Assembly (NCBI RefSeq): GCF_017591425.1
Contig: NW_024465782.1
Location: 1 to 64,000, forward strand
Origin: Ochotona curzoniae
Lineage: Eukaryota; Chordata; Mammalia; Lagomorpha; Ochotonidae
Length of the DNA: 64,000 nt
Reading direction: 5' to 3'
Below the pieces are notes generated by a model that saw only the letters and a program-made list of their open reading frames with translations, had not been told where the DNA came from and ran no database searches. The position numbers were made by a program, and so were the translations under genes. Shown piece after piece: positions 34,132-46,217 of this stretch. Numbering within the stretch: the first letter of the stretch is position 1; each line of letters begins with the position of its first letter.

Positions 34132-35040
34132 CTAAGAGGGACGCGCGTTGGGGTGCACCCTCCCCGAAACAGTCTTCTGAGGGAGCGTGAAGACTGTGGG
34201 TTGCTTCCCAGGAGACAAGCTGGATTGCGCCTGGGTACCCTGGCCGCCATGTGGCCGGGGCTCACGTGCCCGAGCGTCAGCCCCGCCCCTCTTCCCAGCC
34301 CGGGCTTGGGTCTAGCCACGCCCCTGGCGGCACCAGCCCGGGGGTGGGATCGGCTGGACCTGCTCGCCCACGCTAAGCCCAAAGAGGGCCGCGCGTGGGG
34401 GTCCAGCCGCCCCGAAACAGTCTTCCGAGGGAGCGTGAAGACTGTGGGTTGCTTCCCAGGAGACAAGCTGGAATGCCCCTGGGGACCCCGGCCGCCATGT
34501 GGCCGGGGCTCACGTCCCCGAGCGTCAGCCCCGCCCTCTTCCAGGCCCGGGCTTGGGTCTAGCCACGCCCCTAACAGGCCCAGCCCGGGGGTGGGATCGG
34601 CTGGACCTGCTCGCCCACGCTAAGCCCTAAGAGGGACGCGCGTTGGGGTGCACCCTCCCCGAAACAGTCTTCTGAGGGAGCGTGAAGACTGTGGGTTGCT
34701 TCCCAGGAGACAAGCTGGATTGCGCCTGGGTACCCTGGCCGCCATGTGGCCGGGGCTCACGTGCCCGAGCGTCAGCCCCGCCCCTCTTCCCAGCCCGGGC
34801 TTGGGTCTAGCCACGCCCCTGGCGGCACCAGCCCGGGGGTGGGATCGGCTGGACCTGCTCGCCCACGCTAAGCCCAAAGAGGGCCGCGCGTGGGGGTCCA
34901 GCCGCCCCGAAACAGTCTTCCGAGGGAGCGTGAAGACTGTGGGTTGCTTCCCAGGAGACAAGCTGGAATGCCCCTGGGGACCCCGGCCGCCATGTGGCCG
35001 GGGCTCACGTCCCCGAGCGTCAGCCCCGCCCCTCTTCCCG
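34125..35040. repeat. Mosaic of two overlapping copies of 32.3-32.8 kb
   Basis: 34,125-34,500 repeats 32,392-32,767 (1,733 bp, 7 units); 34,500-35,040 repeats about 32,272-32,812 (2,228 bp, 9 units). A 495-bp (two-unit) tandem copy is therefore seen within it: 34,125-34,466 and 34,620-34,961 match throughout. Markers: gggacgcgcgttggggtgc, cctgggtaccctgg, cacgtgcccgag, ctggaatgcccctgg, cctaacaggcccagcc. Confidence 0.88.
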
Positions 35041-36111
35041 GCCAGGGCTTGGGACTAGCCACGCCCCTGACGGCCCCAGCCCGGGGGTGGGATCGGCTGG
35101 AACTGCTCGCCGACACTAAGGCCAAAGAGGGCCGCAAGTGGGGGTCCAGCCGCACCAAAACAGTCTTCCCGAGGGAGCGTGAAGACTGTGGGTTGTTCCC
35201 AGGAGACAAGCTGGATTGCGCCTCGGGACCCTGGCCGCCATGTGGCCGGAACTCACGTCCCCAAGCGTCAGCCCCGCCCCTCTTCCCGGCCCGGACTTGG
35301 GTCTAGCCACGCCCCTGGCGGCCCCAGCCTGGGGGTGGGATCGGCTGGACCTGCTCGCCGACACTAAGCCCAAAGAGGGCCGCGCGTGGGGGTCCAGCCG
35401 CCCCAAAACAGTCTTCTGAGGGAGCATGAAGACTGTGGGTTGCTTCCCAGGAGACAAGCTGGATTGCGCCTGGGGACCCTGGCCGCCATGTGGCCGGGGC
35501 TCACGTCCCCGAGCGTCAGCCCCGCCCCTCTTCCCGGCCCGGGCTTGGGTCTAGCCACGCCCCTGGCGGCCCCAGCCCGGGGGTGGGATCCTCTGGACCT
35601 GCTGGCCGACACTAAGCCCAAAGAGGGCCCCGCGTGGGGGTCCAGCCACACAGAAACAGTCTTCTGAGGGAGCGTGAAGACTGGGTTGCTTCCCAGGAGA
35701 CAAGCTGGATTGCGCCTGGGGACCCCGGCCGCCATGTGGCCGGGTCTCACGTCCCCAAAAGTCAGCCCCGCCCCTCTTCCCGGCCCGGGCTTGGGTCTAG
35801 CCACGCCCCTGGCGGCCCCAGCCCAGGGTGGGATCGGCTGGATCTGCTCGCCCACGCTAAGACCAAAGAGGGCCGCGCATGGGGGTCCAGCCGCCCTGTA
35901 ACAGTCTTCTGAGGGAGCGTGAAGACTGTGGGTTGCTTCCCAGGAGACAAACTGGATTGAGCCTGGGGACACTGACAGCCATGTGGCCGGGGCTCACGTC
36001 CAAGAGCATCAGCCCCACCCCTCTTCCCGCCCCGGGCTTAGGTCAAGCCACGCCCCTGACGGCCCCAGCCCGGGGGTGGGATCGGTTGGACCTGCTTGCC
36101 CACGCTAAGCC
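35018..36111. repeat. 1.09-kb cassette, copy 2
   Basis: Partner of 33,038-34,131 at 1,980 bp (8 units). At 36,112 the text switches from the domain C continuation (ccctaagagggac) to the domain B cassette (cccaaagagggcggctcg), which starts B'. Confidence 0.92.
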
Positions 36112-38400
36112 CAAAGAGGGCGGCTCGTGGGGGTCCAGCCGCCCCGAAACAGTCTTCTGAGGGAGCGTGAAGACTGTGGGTTGCTTCCCAGGAGACAAGC
36201 TGGATTGCACCTTGGGACCCCGGCCGCCATGTGGCCGGGGCTCACGTCCAAGAGCATCAGCCCCGCCCCTCTTCCCGGCCCGGGCTTAGGTCAAGCCACG
36301 CCCCTGGCGGCCCCAGCCCGGGGGTGGGAACGGCTGGACCTGCTCGCCGACACTAAGCCCAAAGAGGGCCCCGCATGGGGGTCCAGCAACCCCGAAACAG
36401 ACTTCAGAGGGAGCGTGAAGACTGTGGGTTGCTTCCCAGGAGACAAGCTGGATTGCGCCTGGGGACCCTGGCCGCCATGTGGCCGGGGCTCACGTCCCCG
36501 AGCGTCAGCCCCGCCCCTCTTCCCGGTCCGGGCTTGGGTCTAGCCACGCCCCTGGCGGCCCCAGCCCGGGGGTGGGATCGGATGGACCTGCTCGCCAAGG
36601 CTAAGCCCAAAGAGGGCCGCGCGTGGGGGTCCAACCGCCATGAAATTGTTTTCCGAGGGAGCGTGAAGACTGTGGGTTGCTTCCCAGGAGACAAGCTGGA
36701 TTGCACCTGGGGACCCCGGCCGCCATGTGGCCGGGGCTCACCTCCAAGAGCATAAGCCCCGCCCCTCTTCCCGGCCCGGGCTTGGTTCTAGCCACGCCCC
36801 TGGCGGCCCCAGCCCGGGGGTGGGATCGGCTGTACCTGCTCGCCGACACTAAGCCCAAAGAGGGCCGCGCATGGGTGTCCAGCCGCCCCAAAACAATCTT
36901 CCGAGGGAGCGTGAAGACTGTGGGTTGCTTCCCAGGAGACAAGCTGGATTGCGCCTCGGGACCCTAGCCGCCATGTGGCCGGTGCTCACGTCCAAGAGCG
37001 TCAGCCCCTCCCCTCTTCCCGGCCCGGACTTGGGTCTAGCCACGCCCCTGGCGGCCCCAGCCCGGGGGTGGGATCCTCTGTACCTGCTTGCCGACGCTAA
37101 GCCAAAAGAGGGCCGCGCATGGGGGTGCACCCTCCCCGAAACAGTCTTCTGAGGGACCGTGAAGACGGTGGGTGGCTTCCCAAGAGACAAGCTGGATTGC
37201 ACCTGGGGACCCCGGCCGCCATGTGGCCGGGGCTCAATCCCCGAGCGTCAGCCCCGCCCCTCTTCCCGGCCCGGGCTTGGTTCTAGCCACGCCCCTGGCG
37301 GCCCCAGCCCGGGGGTGGGATCCTCTGGACCTGCTCGGCGACGCTAAGCCCTAAGAGGGCCGCGCGTGGGGGTCCAACCGCCATGAAATTGTTTTCCGAG
37401 GGAGCGTGAAGACTGTGGGTTGCTTCCCAGGAGACAAGCTGGATTGCGCCTCGGGACCCTGGCCGCCATGTGGCCGGTGCTCACGTCCAAGAGCGTCAGC
37501 CCCTTCCCTCTTCCCGGCCCAGACTTGGGTCTAGCCACGCCCCTGGCGGCCCCAGCCGGGGGGTGGGATCGGCTGGACCTGCTCGCCCACACTAAGCACA
37601 AAGACGGCCGCGCGTGGGGGTCCAGCCGCCCCAAAACAGTCTTCTGAGGGAGAATGAAGACTGTGGGTTGCTTCCCAGGAGACAAGCTGGATTGCGCCTG
37701 GGGAACCTGGCCGCCATGTGGCCGGGGCTCACGTCCCCGAGCGTCAGCCCCGCCCCTCTTCCCGGCCCGGGCTTGGGTCTAGCCACGCCCCTGGCGGCCC
37801 CAGCCCGGGGGTGTGATCGGCTGGACCTGCTCGCCAACGCTAAGCCCAAAGAGGGCCGCTCGTGGGGATCCAGCCGCCCCGAAACAGTCTTCTGAGGGAG
37901 CGTGAAGACTGTGGGTTGCTTCCCAAGAGACAAGCTGGATTGCGCCTGGGGACCTTGGCCGCCATGTGGCAGTGGCACACGTTCCCGAGCGTCAGCCCCG
38001 CCTTCTTCCAGGCCCGGGCTTGGGTCTAGCCACGCCCCTGATGGCCCCAGCCCGGGGTTGGGATCCGCTGGACCTGCTTGCCGACGCTAGGCCCAAAGAG
38101 GGCCGCGCATGGGGGTGCACCCTCCCCGAAACAGTCTTCTGAGGGAGCGTGAAGACTGTGGGTTGCTTCCCAGGAGACAAGCTTGATTGGGCCTGGGGAC
38201 CCTGGCCGCCATGTGGCCGGGGCTCAATCCCCGAGCGTCAGCCCCGCCCCTCTTCCCGGCCCGGGCTTGGGTCTAGCCACGCCCCTGGCGGCCCCAGCCC
38301 GGAGGTGGGATCGCCTGGACCTGCTCGCCCACGCTAAGCCCAAAGAGGGCCGCACGTAGGGGTCCAGCCGCCACGAAACAGTCTTCTGAGGGAGCGTGAA
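36112..38400. repeat. Domain B' start, 113 units from domain B
   Basis: Colinear with about 8,123-10,170 at 27,989 bp, then with about 13,133-13,630 at 24,769 bp (100 units). B' thus holds one version of the segment that is duplicated at 9.04-10.45 and 12.26-13.67 kb. Markers include gtgggaacggctgg (36,327, private here), agcataagcc, gaccgtgaagacggtggg and gggagaatgaag. Confidence 0.87.
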
Positions 38401-38602
38401 GACTGTGGGTTGCTTCCCAGGAGACAAGCTGGATTGCGCCTGGGGACCCTGGACGCCATGTGGCCGGGGCTCAATCCCCGAGCGTCAGCCCCGACCCTCT
38501 TCCCGGCCCGGGCTTGGGTCTAGCCACGCCCCTGGCGGCCCCAGCCCGGGGGTGGGATCCTCTCGACCTGCTCGCCCACGCTAAGCCCATAGAGGGCCGT
38601 GC

Positions 38603-41600
38603 GTGGGGGTCCAGACGTCCCGAAACAGTCTTCAGAGGGAGCGTGAAGACTGTGGGTTGCTTCCCAGGAGACAAGCTGGATTGTGCCTGGGGACACTGAC
38701 AGCCATGTGGCCGGGGCTCACGTCCAAGAGCATCAGCCCCGCCCCTCTTCCCGGCCCGGGCTTAGGTCAAGCCACGCCCCTGGCGGCCCCAGCCCGGGGG
38801 TGGGATCGGCTGGACCTGCTCGCCCACGCTAAGACCAAAGAGGGCCCCGCATGGGGGTCCAGCAACCCCGAAACAGACTTCAGAGGGAGCGTGAAGACTG
38901 TGGGTTGCTTCCCAGGAGACAAGCTGGATTGCGCCTGGGGACCCCGGCTGCCATGTGGCCGGGGCTCACGTCCCCGAGCGTCAGCCCCGCCCATCTTCCC
39001 GGTCCGGGCTTGGGTCTAGCCACGCCCCTGGCGGCCCCAGCCCTGGGGTGGGATCGGATGGACCTGCTCGCCAAGGCTAAGCCCAAAGAGGGCCGTGCGT
39101 GGGGGTCCAACCACCATGAAATTGTTTTCCGAGGGAGCGTGAAGACTGTGGGTTGCTTCCCAGGAGACAAGCTGGATTGCGCCTGGGGACCCTGGACGCC
39201 ATGTGGCCGGGGCTCACCTCCAAGAGCATCAGCCCCGCCCCTCTTCCCGGCCCGGGCTTGGGTCTAGCCACGCCCCTGGCGGCCCCAGCCCAGGGGTGGG
39301 ATCGCCTGGACCTGCTCGCCCACACTAAGCCCAAAGAGGGCCGCACATGGGGGTCCAGCCGTCCCGAAACAGTCTTCCGAGGGAGCATGAAGACTGTGGG
39401 TTGCTTCCCAGGAGACAAGCTGGATTGCGCCTGGGGACCCTGGCCGCCATGTGGCCAGGGCTCACGTCCAGGAGCGTCAGCCCCGCCCCTCTTCCTTGCC
39501 CGGGCTTGGGTCTAGCCACGCCCCTGGCGGCCCCAGCCCGGGGTTGGGATCCTCTGTACCTGCTTGCCGACGCTAAGCCAAAAGAGGGCCGCGCATGGGG
39601 GTGCACCCTCCCCGAAACAGTCTTCTGAGGGACCGTGAAGACGGTGGGTGGCTTCCCAGGAGACAAGATGGTTTGCGCCTGGGGACACTGGCCGCCATGT
39701 GGCCGGGGCTCAATCCCCGAGCATCAGCCCCGCCCCTCTTCCCGGCCCGGGCTTGGTTCTAGCCACGCCCCTGGCGGCCCCAGCCCGGGGGTGGGATCCT
39801 CTGGACCTGCTCGGCGACGCTAAGCCCTAAGAGGGCCACGCGTGGGGGTCCAACCGCCATGAAATTGTTTTCCGAGGGAGCGTGAAGACTGTGGGTTTCT
39901 TCCCAGGAGACAAGCTGGATTGCGCCTCGGGACCCTGGCCGCCATGTGGCCGGTGCTCACGTCCAAGAGCGTCAGCCCCTCCCCTCTTCCCGGCCCGGAC
40001 TTGGGTCTAGCCACGCCCCTGGCGGCCCCAGCCCGGGGGTGGGATCGGCTGGACCTGCTCGCCGACACTAAGCCCAAAGAGGGCCGCGCGTGGGGGTCCA
40101 GCCGCCCCGAAACAGTCTTCTGAGGGAGCATGAAGACTGTGGGTTGCTTCCCAGGAGACAAGCTGGATTGCGCCTGGGGAACCTGGCCGCCATGTGGCCG
40201 GGGCTCACGTCCCCGAGCGTCAGCCCCGCCCTCTTCCCGGCCCGGGCTTGGGTCTAGCCACGCCCCTGGCGGCCCCAGCCCGGGGTTGGGATCCGCTGGA
40301 CCTGCTTGCCGACGCTAAGCCCAAAGAGGGCCGCGCATGGGGGTGCACCCTCCCCGAAACAGTCTTCTGAGGGAGCGTGAAGACGGTGGGTGGCTTCCCA
40401 GGAGACAAGCTTGATTGGGCCAGGGGACCCCGGCCGCCATGTGGCCGGGGCTCACGTCCCCGAGCGTCAGCCCCGCCCCCCTTCCCGGCCCGGGCGTGGT
40501 TCTAGCCACGCCCCTGGCGGCCCCAGCCCTGGGGTGGGATCGGCTGGACCTGCTCGCCGACGCTAAGCCCTAAGAGGGCCGCGAGTGGGGGTCCAGCCGC
40601 CCCGAAACAGTCTACCGAGGGAGCGTGAAGACTGTGGGTTGCTTCCCAGGAGACAAGCTGGATTGCACCTGGGGACCCCGGCCGCCATGTGGCCTGGGCT
40701 CACGTCTCCGAGCGTCAGCCCCGCCCCTCTTCCCGGCCCGGGCTTGGGTCTAGCCACGCCCCTGATGGCCCCAGCCCGGGGGTGGGATCGGTTGGACCTG
40801 CTTGCCCACGCTAAGCCCAAAGAGGGCGGCTCGTGGGGGTCCAGCCGTCCCGAAACAGTCTTCTGAGCGAGCGTGAAGACTGTGGGTTGCTTCCCAGGAG
40901 ACAAGCTGGATTGCACCTTGGGACCCTGGCCGCCATGTGGCCGGGGCTCACGTCCAAGAGCATCAGCCCCGCCCCTCTTCCCGGCCCGGGCTTAGGTCAA
41001 GCCACGCCCCTGGCGGCCCCAGCCCAGGGGTGGGATCGGCTGGACCTGCTCGCCGACACTAAGCCCAAAGAGGGCCCCGCATGGGGGTCCAGCAACCCCG
41101 AAACAGACTTCAGAGGGAGCGTGAAGACTGTGGGTTGCTTCCCAGGAGACAAGCTGGATTGCGCCTGGGGACCCTGGACGCCATGTGGCCGGGGCTCACG
41201 TCCAAGAGCGTCAGCCCCGCCCCTCTTCCCGGTCCGGGCTTGGGTCTAGCCACGCCCCTGGCGGCCCCAGCCCTGGGGTGGGATCAGATGGACCTGCTCG
41301 CCAAGGCTAAGCCCAAAGAGGGCCGCGCGTGGGGGTCCAACCGCCATGAAATTGTTTTCCGAGGGAGCGTGAAGACTGTGGGTTGCTTCCCAAGAGACAA
41401 GCTGGATTGCGCCTGGGGACCTTGGCCGCCATGTGGCAGTGGCACACGTTCCCGAGCGTCAGCCCCGCCCTCTTCCAGGCCCGGGCTTGGGTCTAGCCAC
41501 GCCCCTGATGGCCCCAGCCCGGGGGTGGGATCCTCTGTACCTGCTTGCCGACGCTAAGCCCAAAGAGGTCAACGCGCATGGGGGTGCACCCTCCCCGAAA

Positions 41601-42060
41601 CAGTCTTCTGAGGGAGCGTGAAGACTGTGGGTTGCTTCCCAGGAGACAAGCTTGATTGCGCCTGGGGACCCTGGCCGCCATGTGGCTGGGGCTCAATCCC
41701 CGAACGTCAGCCCCGCCCCTCTTCCCGGCCCGGGCTTGGGTCTAGCCACGCCCCTGGCGGCCCCAGCCCGGGGGTGGGATCGGCTGGACCTGCTCGCCCA
41801 CGCTAAGCCCAAAGAGGGCCGCACGTAGGGGTCCAGCCTCCACGAAACAGTCTTCTGAGGGAGCGTGAAGACTGTGGGTTGCTTCCCAGGAGACAAGCTG
41901 GATTGCGCCTGGGGACACCGGCCGCCATGTGGCCGGGGCTCACGTCCAAGAGCTTCAGCCCCGCCCCTCTTCCCGGCCCGGGCTTGGGTCTAGCCACGCC
42001 CCTGGCGGCCCCAGCCCGGGGGTGGGATCGGCTGGACCTGCTCGGTGACGCTAAGCCCTA
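38603..42060. repeat. 14-unit block B', partner of 14,083-17,541
   Basis: Colinear at 24,520/24,519 bp. Differences are small: ggctgccatg at 38,946 for ggacgccatg, cccatcttcccgg at about 38,990, gtgggtttcttcc at about 39,893. Confidence 0.87.
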
Positions 42061-42080
42061 AGAGGGCCGCGCGTGGGGGT
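40563..42080. repeat. Six-unit segment present three times (copy 3)
   Basis: Partner of 16,044-17,560 and 24,219-25,735; the tcaac marker lies at 41,569-41,573. Confidence 0.87.
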
Positions 42081-42298
42081 CCAACCGCCATGAAATTGTT
42101 TTCCGAGGGAGCGTGAAGACTGTGGGTTGCTTCCCAGGAGACAAGCTGGATTGCACCTGGGGACCCCGGCCGCCATGTGGCCGGGGCTCACGTCCAAGAG
42201 CATCAGCCCCGCCCCTCTTCCCGGCCCGGGCTTGGTTCTAGCCACGCCCCTGGCGGCCCCAGCCCGGGGGTGGGATCGGCTGTACCTGCTCGCCGACA

Positions 42299-43673
42299 CT
42301 AAGCCCAAAGAGGGCCGCGCATGGGGGTGCACCCGCCCCGAAACAGTCTTCTGAGGGAGCGTGAAGACTGTGGGTTGCTTCCCAGGAGACAAGCTGGATT
42401 GCGCCTGGGGACCCCGACCGCCATGTGGCCGGGGCTCACGTCCCAGAGCGTCAGCCCCGCCCCTCTTCCCAGCCCGGGCTTGGGTCTAGCCACGCCCCTG
42501 GCAGCCACAGCCCGGGGGTGGGATCGCCTGTACCTGCTCGCCGACGCTAAGCCCAAAGAGGGCCGCGCGTGGGGGACCAGCCGCCCCAAAACAGTCTTCT
42601 GAGGGAGCGTGAAGACTGTGGGTGGCTTCCCAAGAGACAAGCTGGATTGCGCCTGGGGACCCTGGCCGCCATGTTGCCGGGGCTCACGTCCACAAGCGTC
42701 AGCCCCGCCCCTCTTTCCGGCCCGGGCTTGGGTCTAGCCACGCCCCTGGCGGACACAGCCCGGGGGTGGGATCGGTTGGACCTGCTTGCCCAAGCTAAGC
42801 CCAAAGAGGGCCGCGCATGGGGGTCCAGCCGCCCTGAAACAGTCTTCTGAGGGAGCGTGAAGACTGTGGGTTGCTTCCCAGGAGACAAGCTGGATTGCGC
42901 CTGGGGACACCGGCCGCCATGCGGCCGGGGCTCACGTCCAAGAGCTTCAGTCCCGCCCCTCTTCCCGGCCCGGGCTTGGTTCTAGCCACGCCCCTGGCGG
43001 CCCCAGCCCGGGGGTGGGATCGGCTGGACCTGCTCGGTGACGCTAAGCCCTAAGAAGGCCGCGCGTGGGGGTCCAACCGCCATGAAATTGTTTTCCGAGG
43101 AAGCGTGAAGACTGTGGGTTGCTTCCCAGGAGACAAGCTGGATTGCACCTGGGGACCCCGGCCGCCATGTGGCCGGGGCTCACGTCCAAGAGCGTCAGCC
43201 CCGCCCCTCTTCCCGGCCCGGGCTTGGTTCTAGCCACGCCCCTGGCGGCCCCAGCCCGGGGATGGGATCGGCTGGACCTGCTCGCCCACACTAAGCCCAA
43301 AGAGGGCCGCACATGGGGGTCCTGCCGTCCCGAAACAGTCTTCCGAGGGAGCATGAAGACTGTGGGTTGCTTCCCAGGAGACAAGCTGGATTGCGCCTGG
43401 GGACCCTGGCCGCCATGTGGCCAGGGCTCACGTCCCCGAGCGTCAGCCCCGCCCCTCTTCCTTGCCCGGGTTGGGTCTAGCCACGCCCCTGGCGTCCCCA
43501 GCCCGGGGGTGGGATCGGCTGGACCTGCTCGGTGACGCTAAGCCCTAAGAGGGCCGCGCGTGGGGGTCCAACCTCCATGAAATTGTTTTCCGAGGAAGCG
43601 TGAAGACTGTGGGTTGCTTCCCAGGAGACAAGCTGGATTGCACCTGGGGACCCCGGCCGCCATGTGGCCGGGG
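42299..43673. repeat. 5.5-unit block, partner of 28,926-30,300
   Basis: Colinear at 13,373 bp. The preceding text in the two places differs, so a join point lies close to 42,299, near the cgcatgggggtgcacccgcc junction. Confidence 0.87.
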
Positions 43674-46217
43674 GCTCACGTCCAAGAGCTTCAGCCCCGC
43701 CCCTCTTCCCGGCCCGGGCTTGGGTCTAGCCACGCCCCTGGCGGCCCCAGCCCGGGGATGGGATCGGCTGGACCTGCTCGCCCACACTAAGCCCAATGAG
43801 GGCCGCACATGGGGGTCCAGCCGTCCCGAAACAGTCTTCCAAGGGAGCATGAAGACTGTGGGTTGCTTCCCAGGAGACAAGCTGGATTGCGCCTGGGGAC
43901 CCTGGCCGCCATGTGGCCGGGGCTCACGTCCCCGAGCGTCAGCCCCGCCCCTCTTCCCGGCCCGGGCTTGGGTCTAGCCACGCCCCTGGCGGCCCCAGCC
44001 CGGGGGTGGGATCGGCTGGACCTCTTCGCCCATGCTAAGCCCAAAGAGGGCCGCACGTAGGGGTCCAGCCGCCACGAAACAGTCTTCTGAGGGAGCGTGA
44101 AGACTGTGGGTTGCTTCCCAGGAGACAAGCTGGATTGCGCCTGGGGACATTGGCCGCCATGTGGCCGGGGCTCACGTCCCCGAGCTTCAGCCCCGCCCCT
44201 CTTCCCGGCCCGGGCTTGGGTCTAGCCACGCCCCTGGCGGCCCCAGCCCGGGGGTGGGATCGGCTGGACCTGCTCGGCGACGCTAAGCCCAAAGAGGGCG
44301 GCGCGTGGGGGTCCAGCCGCCCCAAAACAGTCTTGTGAGGGAGCGTGAAGACTGTGGGTGGCTTCCCATGAGACAAGCTGGATTGCGCCTGGGGACACTG
44401 GCCGCGATGTGGCCGGGGCTCACGTCCCTGAGCGTCAGCCCCGCCCCTCTTCCCGGCCCGGGCTTGGGTCTAGCCACGCCCCTGGCGGCCCCAGCCCGGG
44501 GGTGGGATCGGCTGTACCTGCTCGTCGACGCTAAGCCCAAAGAGGGCCGCACGTGGGGGTCCAGCCGCCCCAAAACAGTCTTCCGAGGGAGCGTGAAGAC
44601 TGTGGGTTGCTTCCCAGGAGACAAGATGGATTGCGCCTGGGGACACTGGCCGCCATGTGGCCGGGGCTCACGTCCCTGAGCGTCAGCCCCGCCCCTCTTT
44701 CCGGCCCGGGCTTGGGTCTAGCCACGCCCCTGGCGGCCCCAGCCCGGTGGTGGGATCCTCTGTACCTGCTTGCCGACGCTAAGCCCAAAGAGGGCCGCGC
44801 ATGGGGGTGCACCCTCCCCGAAACAGTCTTCTGAGGGAGCGTGAAGATTGTGGGTTGCTTCCCAGGAGACAAGCTGGATTGCGCCTGGGGACCCTGGCCG
44901 CCATGTGGCCGGGGCTCACGTCCCCAAACATCAGCCCCGCCCCTCTTCCCGGCCCGGGCTTGGGTCTAGCCACGCCCCTGGCGGCCCCAGCCCGGGGGTG
45001 GGATCGGCTGGACCTGCTCGTCCACGCTAAGCCCTAGGAGGGCCGTGCATTGGGGTCCAGCCGCCCCGAAACAGCCTTTCGAGGGAGCGTGAAGAATGGG
45101 TTGCTTCCCAAGAGACAAGCTGGATTGCGCCTGGGGACCCCGGCCGCCATGTGTCCGGGGCTCAATCCACGAGCGTCAGCCCCGCACTCTTCCAGGCCCG
45201 GGCTTGGGTCTATCCACGCCCCTGACGGCCCCAGCCCGGGGGTGGGATCCTCTGTACCTGCTTGCCCACGCTAAGCCCAAAGAGGGCCGCACATGGGGGT
45301 CCAGCCGCCCCGAAACTGCCTTCTGAGGGAGCGTGAAGACTGTGGGTTGCTTCCCAAGAGACAAGCTGGATTGCGCCTGGGGACCCTGGCCGCCATTTGG
45401 CCGGGGCTCACGTCCCCGAGCGTCAGCCCCGCCCCTCTTCCCGGCCCGGGCTTGGGTCTAGCCACGCCCCTGGCAGCCCCAGCCCGGGGGTGGGATCCGC
45501 TGGACCTGCTTGCCCACGCTAAGCCCAAAGAGGGCGGCGTGTGGGGGTCCAGCCGCCCCGAAACAGTCTTCTGAGGGAGCGTGAAGACTGTGGGTTGCTT
45601 CCCAGGAGACAAGCTGGATTGCACCTGGGGACCCCGGCCGCCATGTGGCCAGGGCTCACGTCCAAGAGCGTCAGCCCCGCCCCTCTTTCCGGCCCGGGCT
45701 TGGGTCTAGCCACGCCCCTGGCGGCCCCAGCCCGGGGGTGGGATCCGCTGGACCTGCTCGCTCACGCTTAGCCCAAAGAGGGCCGCGCGTGGCGGTCCAG
45801 CCGCCCCGAAACAGTCTTCCGAGGGAGCGTGAAGACTGTGGGTTGCTTCCCAAGAGACAAGCTGGATTGCAACTGGGGACCCCGGCCGCCATGTGGCCAG
45901 GGCTCACGTCCCCGAGCGTCAGCCCCGCCCCTCTTCCCGGCCCGGGCTTGGGTCTAGCCACGTCCCTGACGGCCCCAGCCCGGGGGTGGGATCGGCTGGA
46001 CCTGTTCGCCCACGCTAAGCCCAAAGAGGGCCGCACGTGGGGGTCCAGCCGCCCCGAAACAGTCTTCTGAGGGAGCGTGAAGACTGTGGGTTGCTTCCCA
46101 GGAGACAAGCTGGATTGCGCCTGGGGACCCTGGCCGCCATGTGGCCGGGGCTCACGTCCCCGAGCATCAGCCCCGACCCTCTTCCCGGCCCGGGCTTGGG
46201 TCTAGCCACGCCCCTGG
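43674..46217. repeat. B'/C' transition: short pieces of several B blocks
   Basis: About ten units made of shorter matches: about 43,545-44,030 with 27,444-27,930 (16,101 bp, 65 units), 44,283-44,760 with 19,514-19,990 (24,769 bp, 100 units), then units with gtgtccgggg (45,153), gaagaatgggttgc (45,092), gtctatccacg (45,210) and gccatttggcc (45,395) that look private. Tail units at about 45,640-46,010 resemble domain A junctions such as cgcttagcccaaag. Confidence 0.75.
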
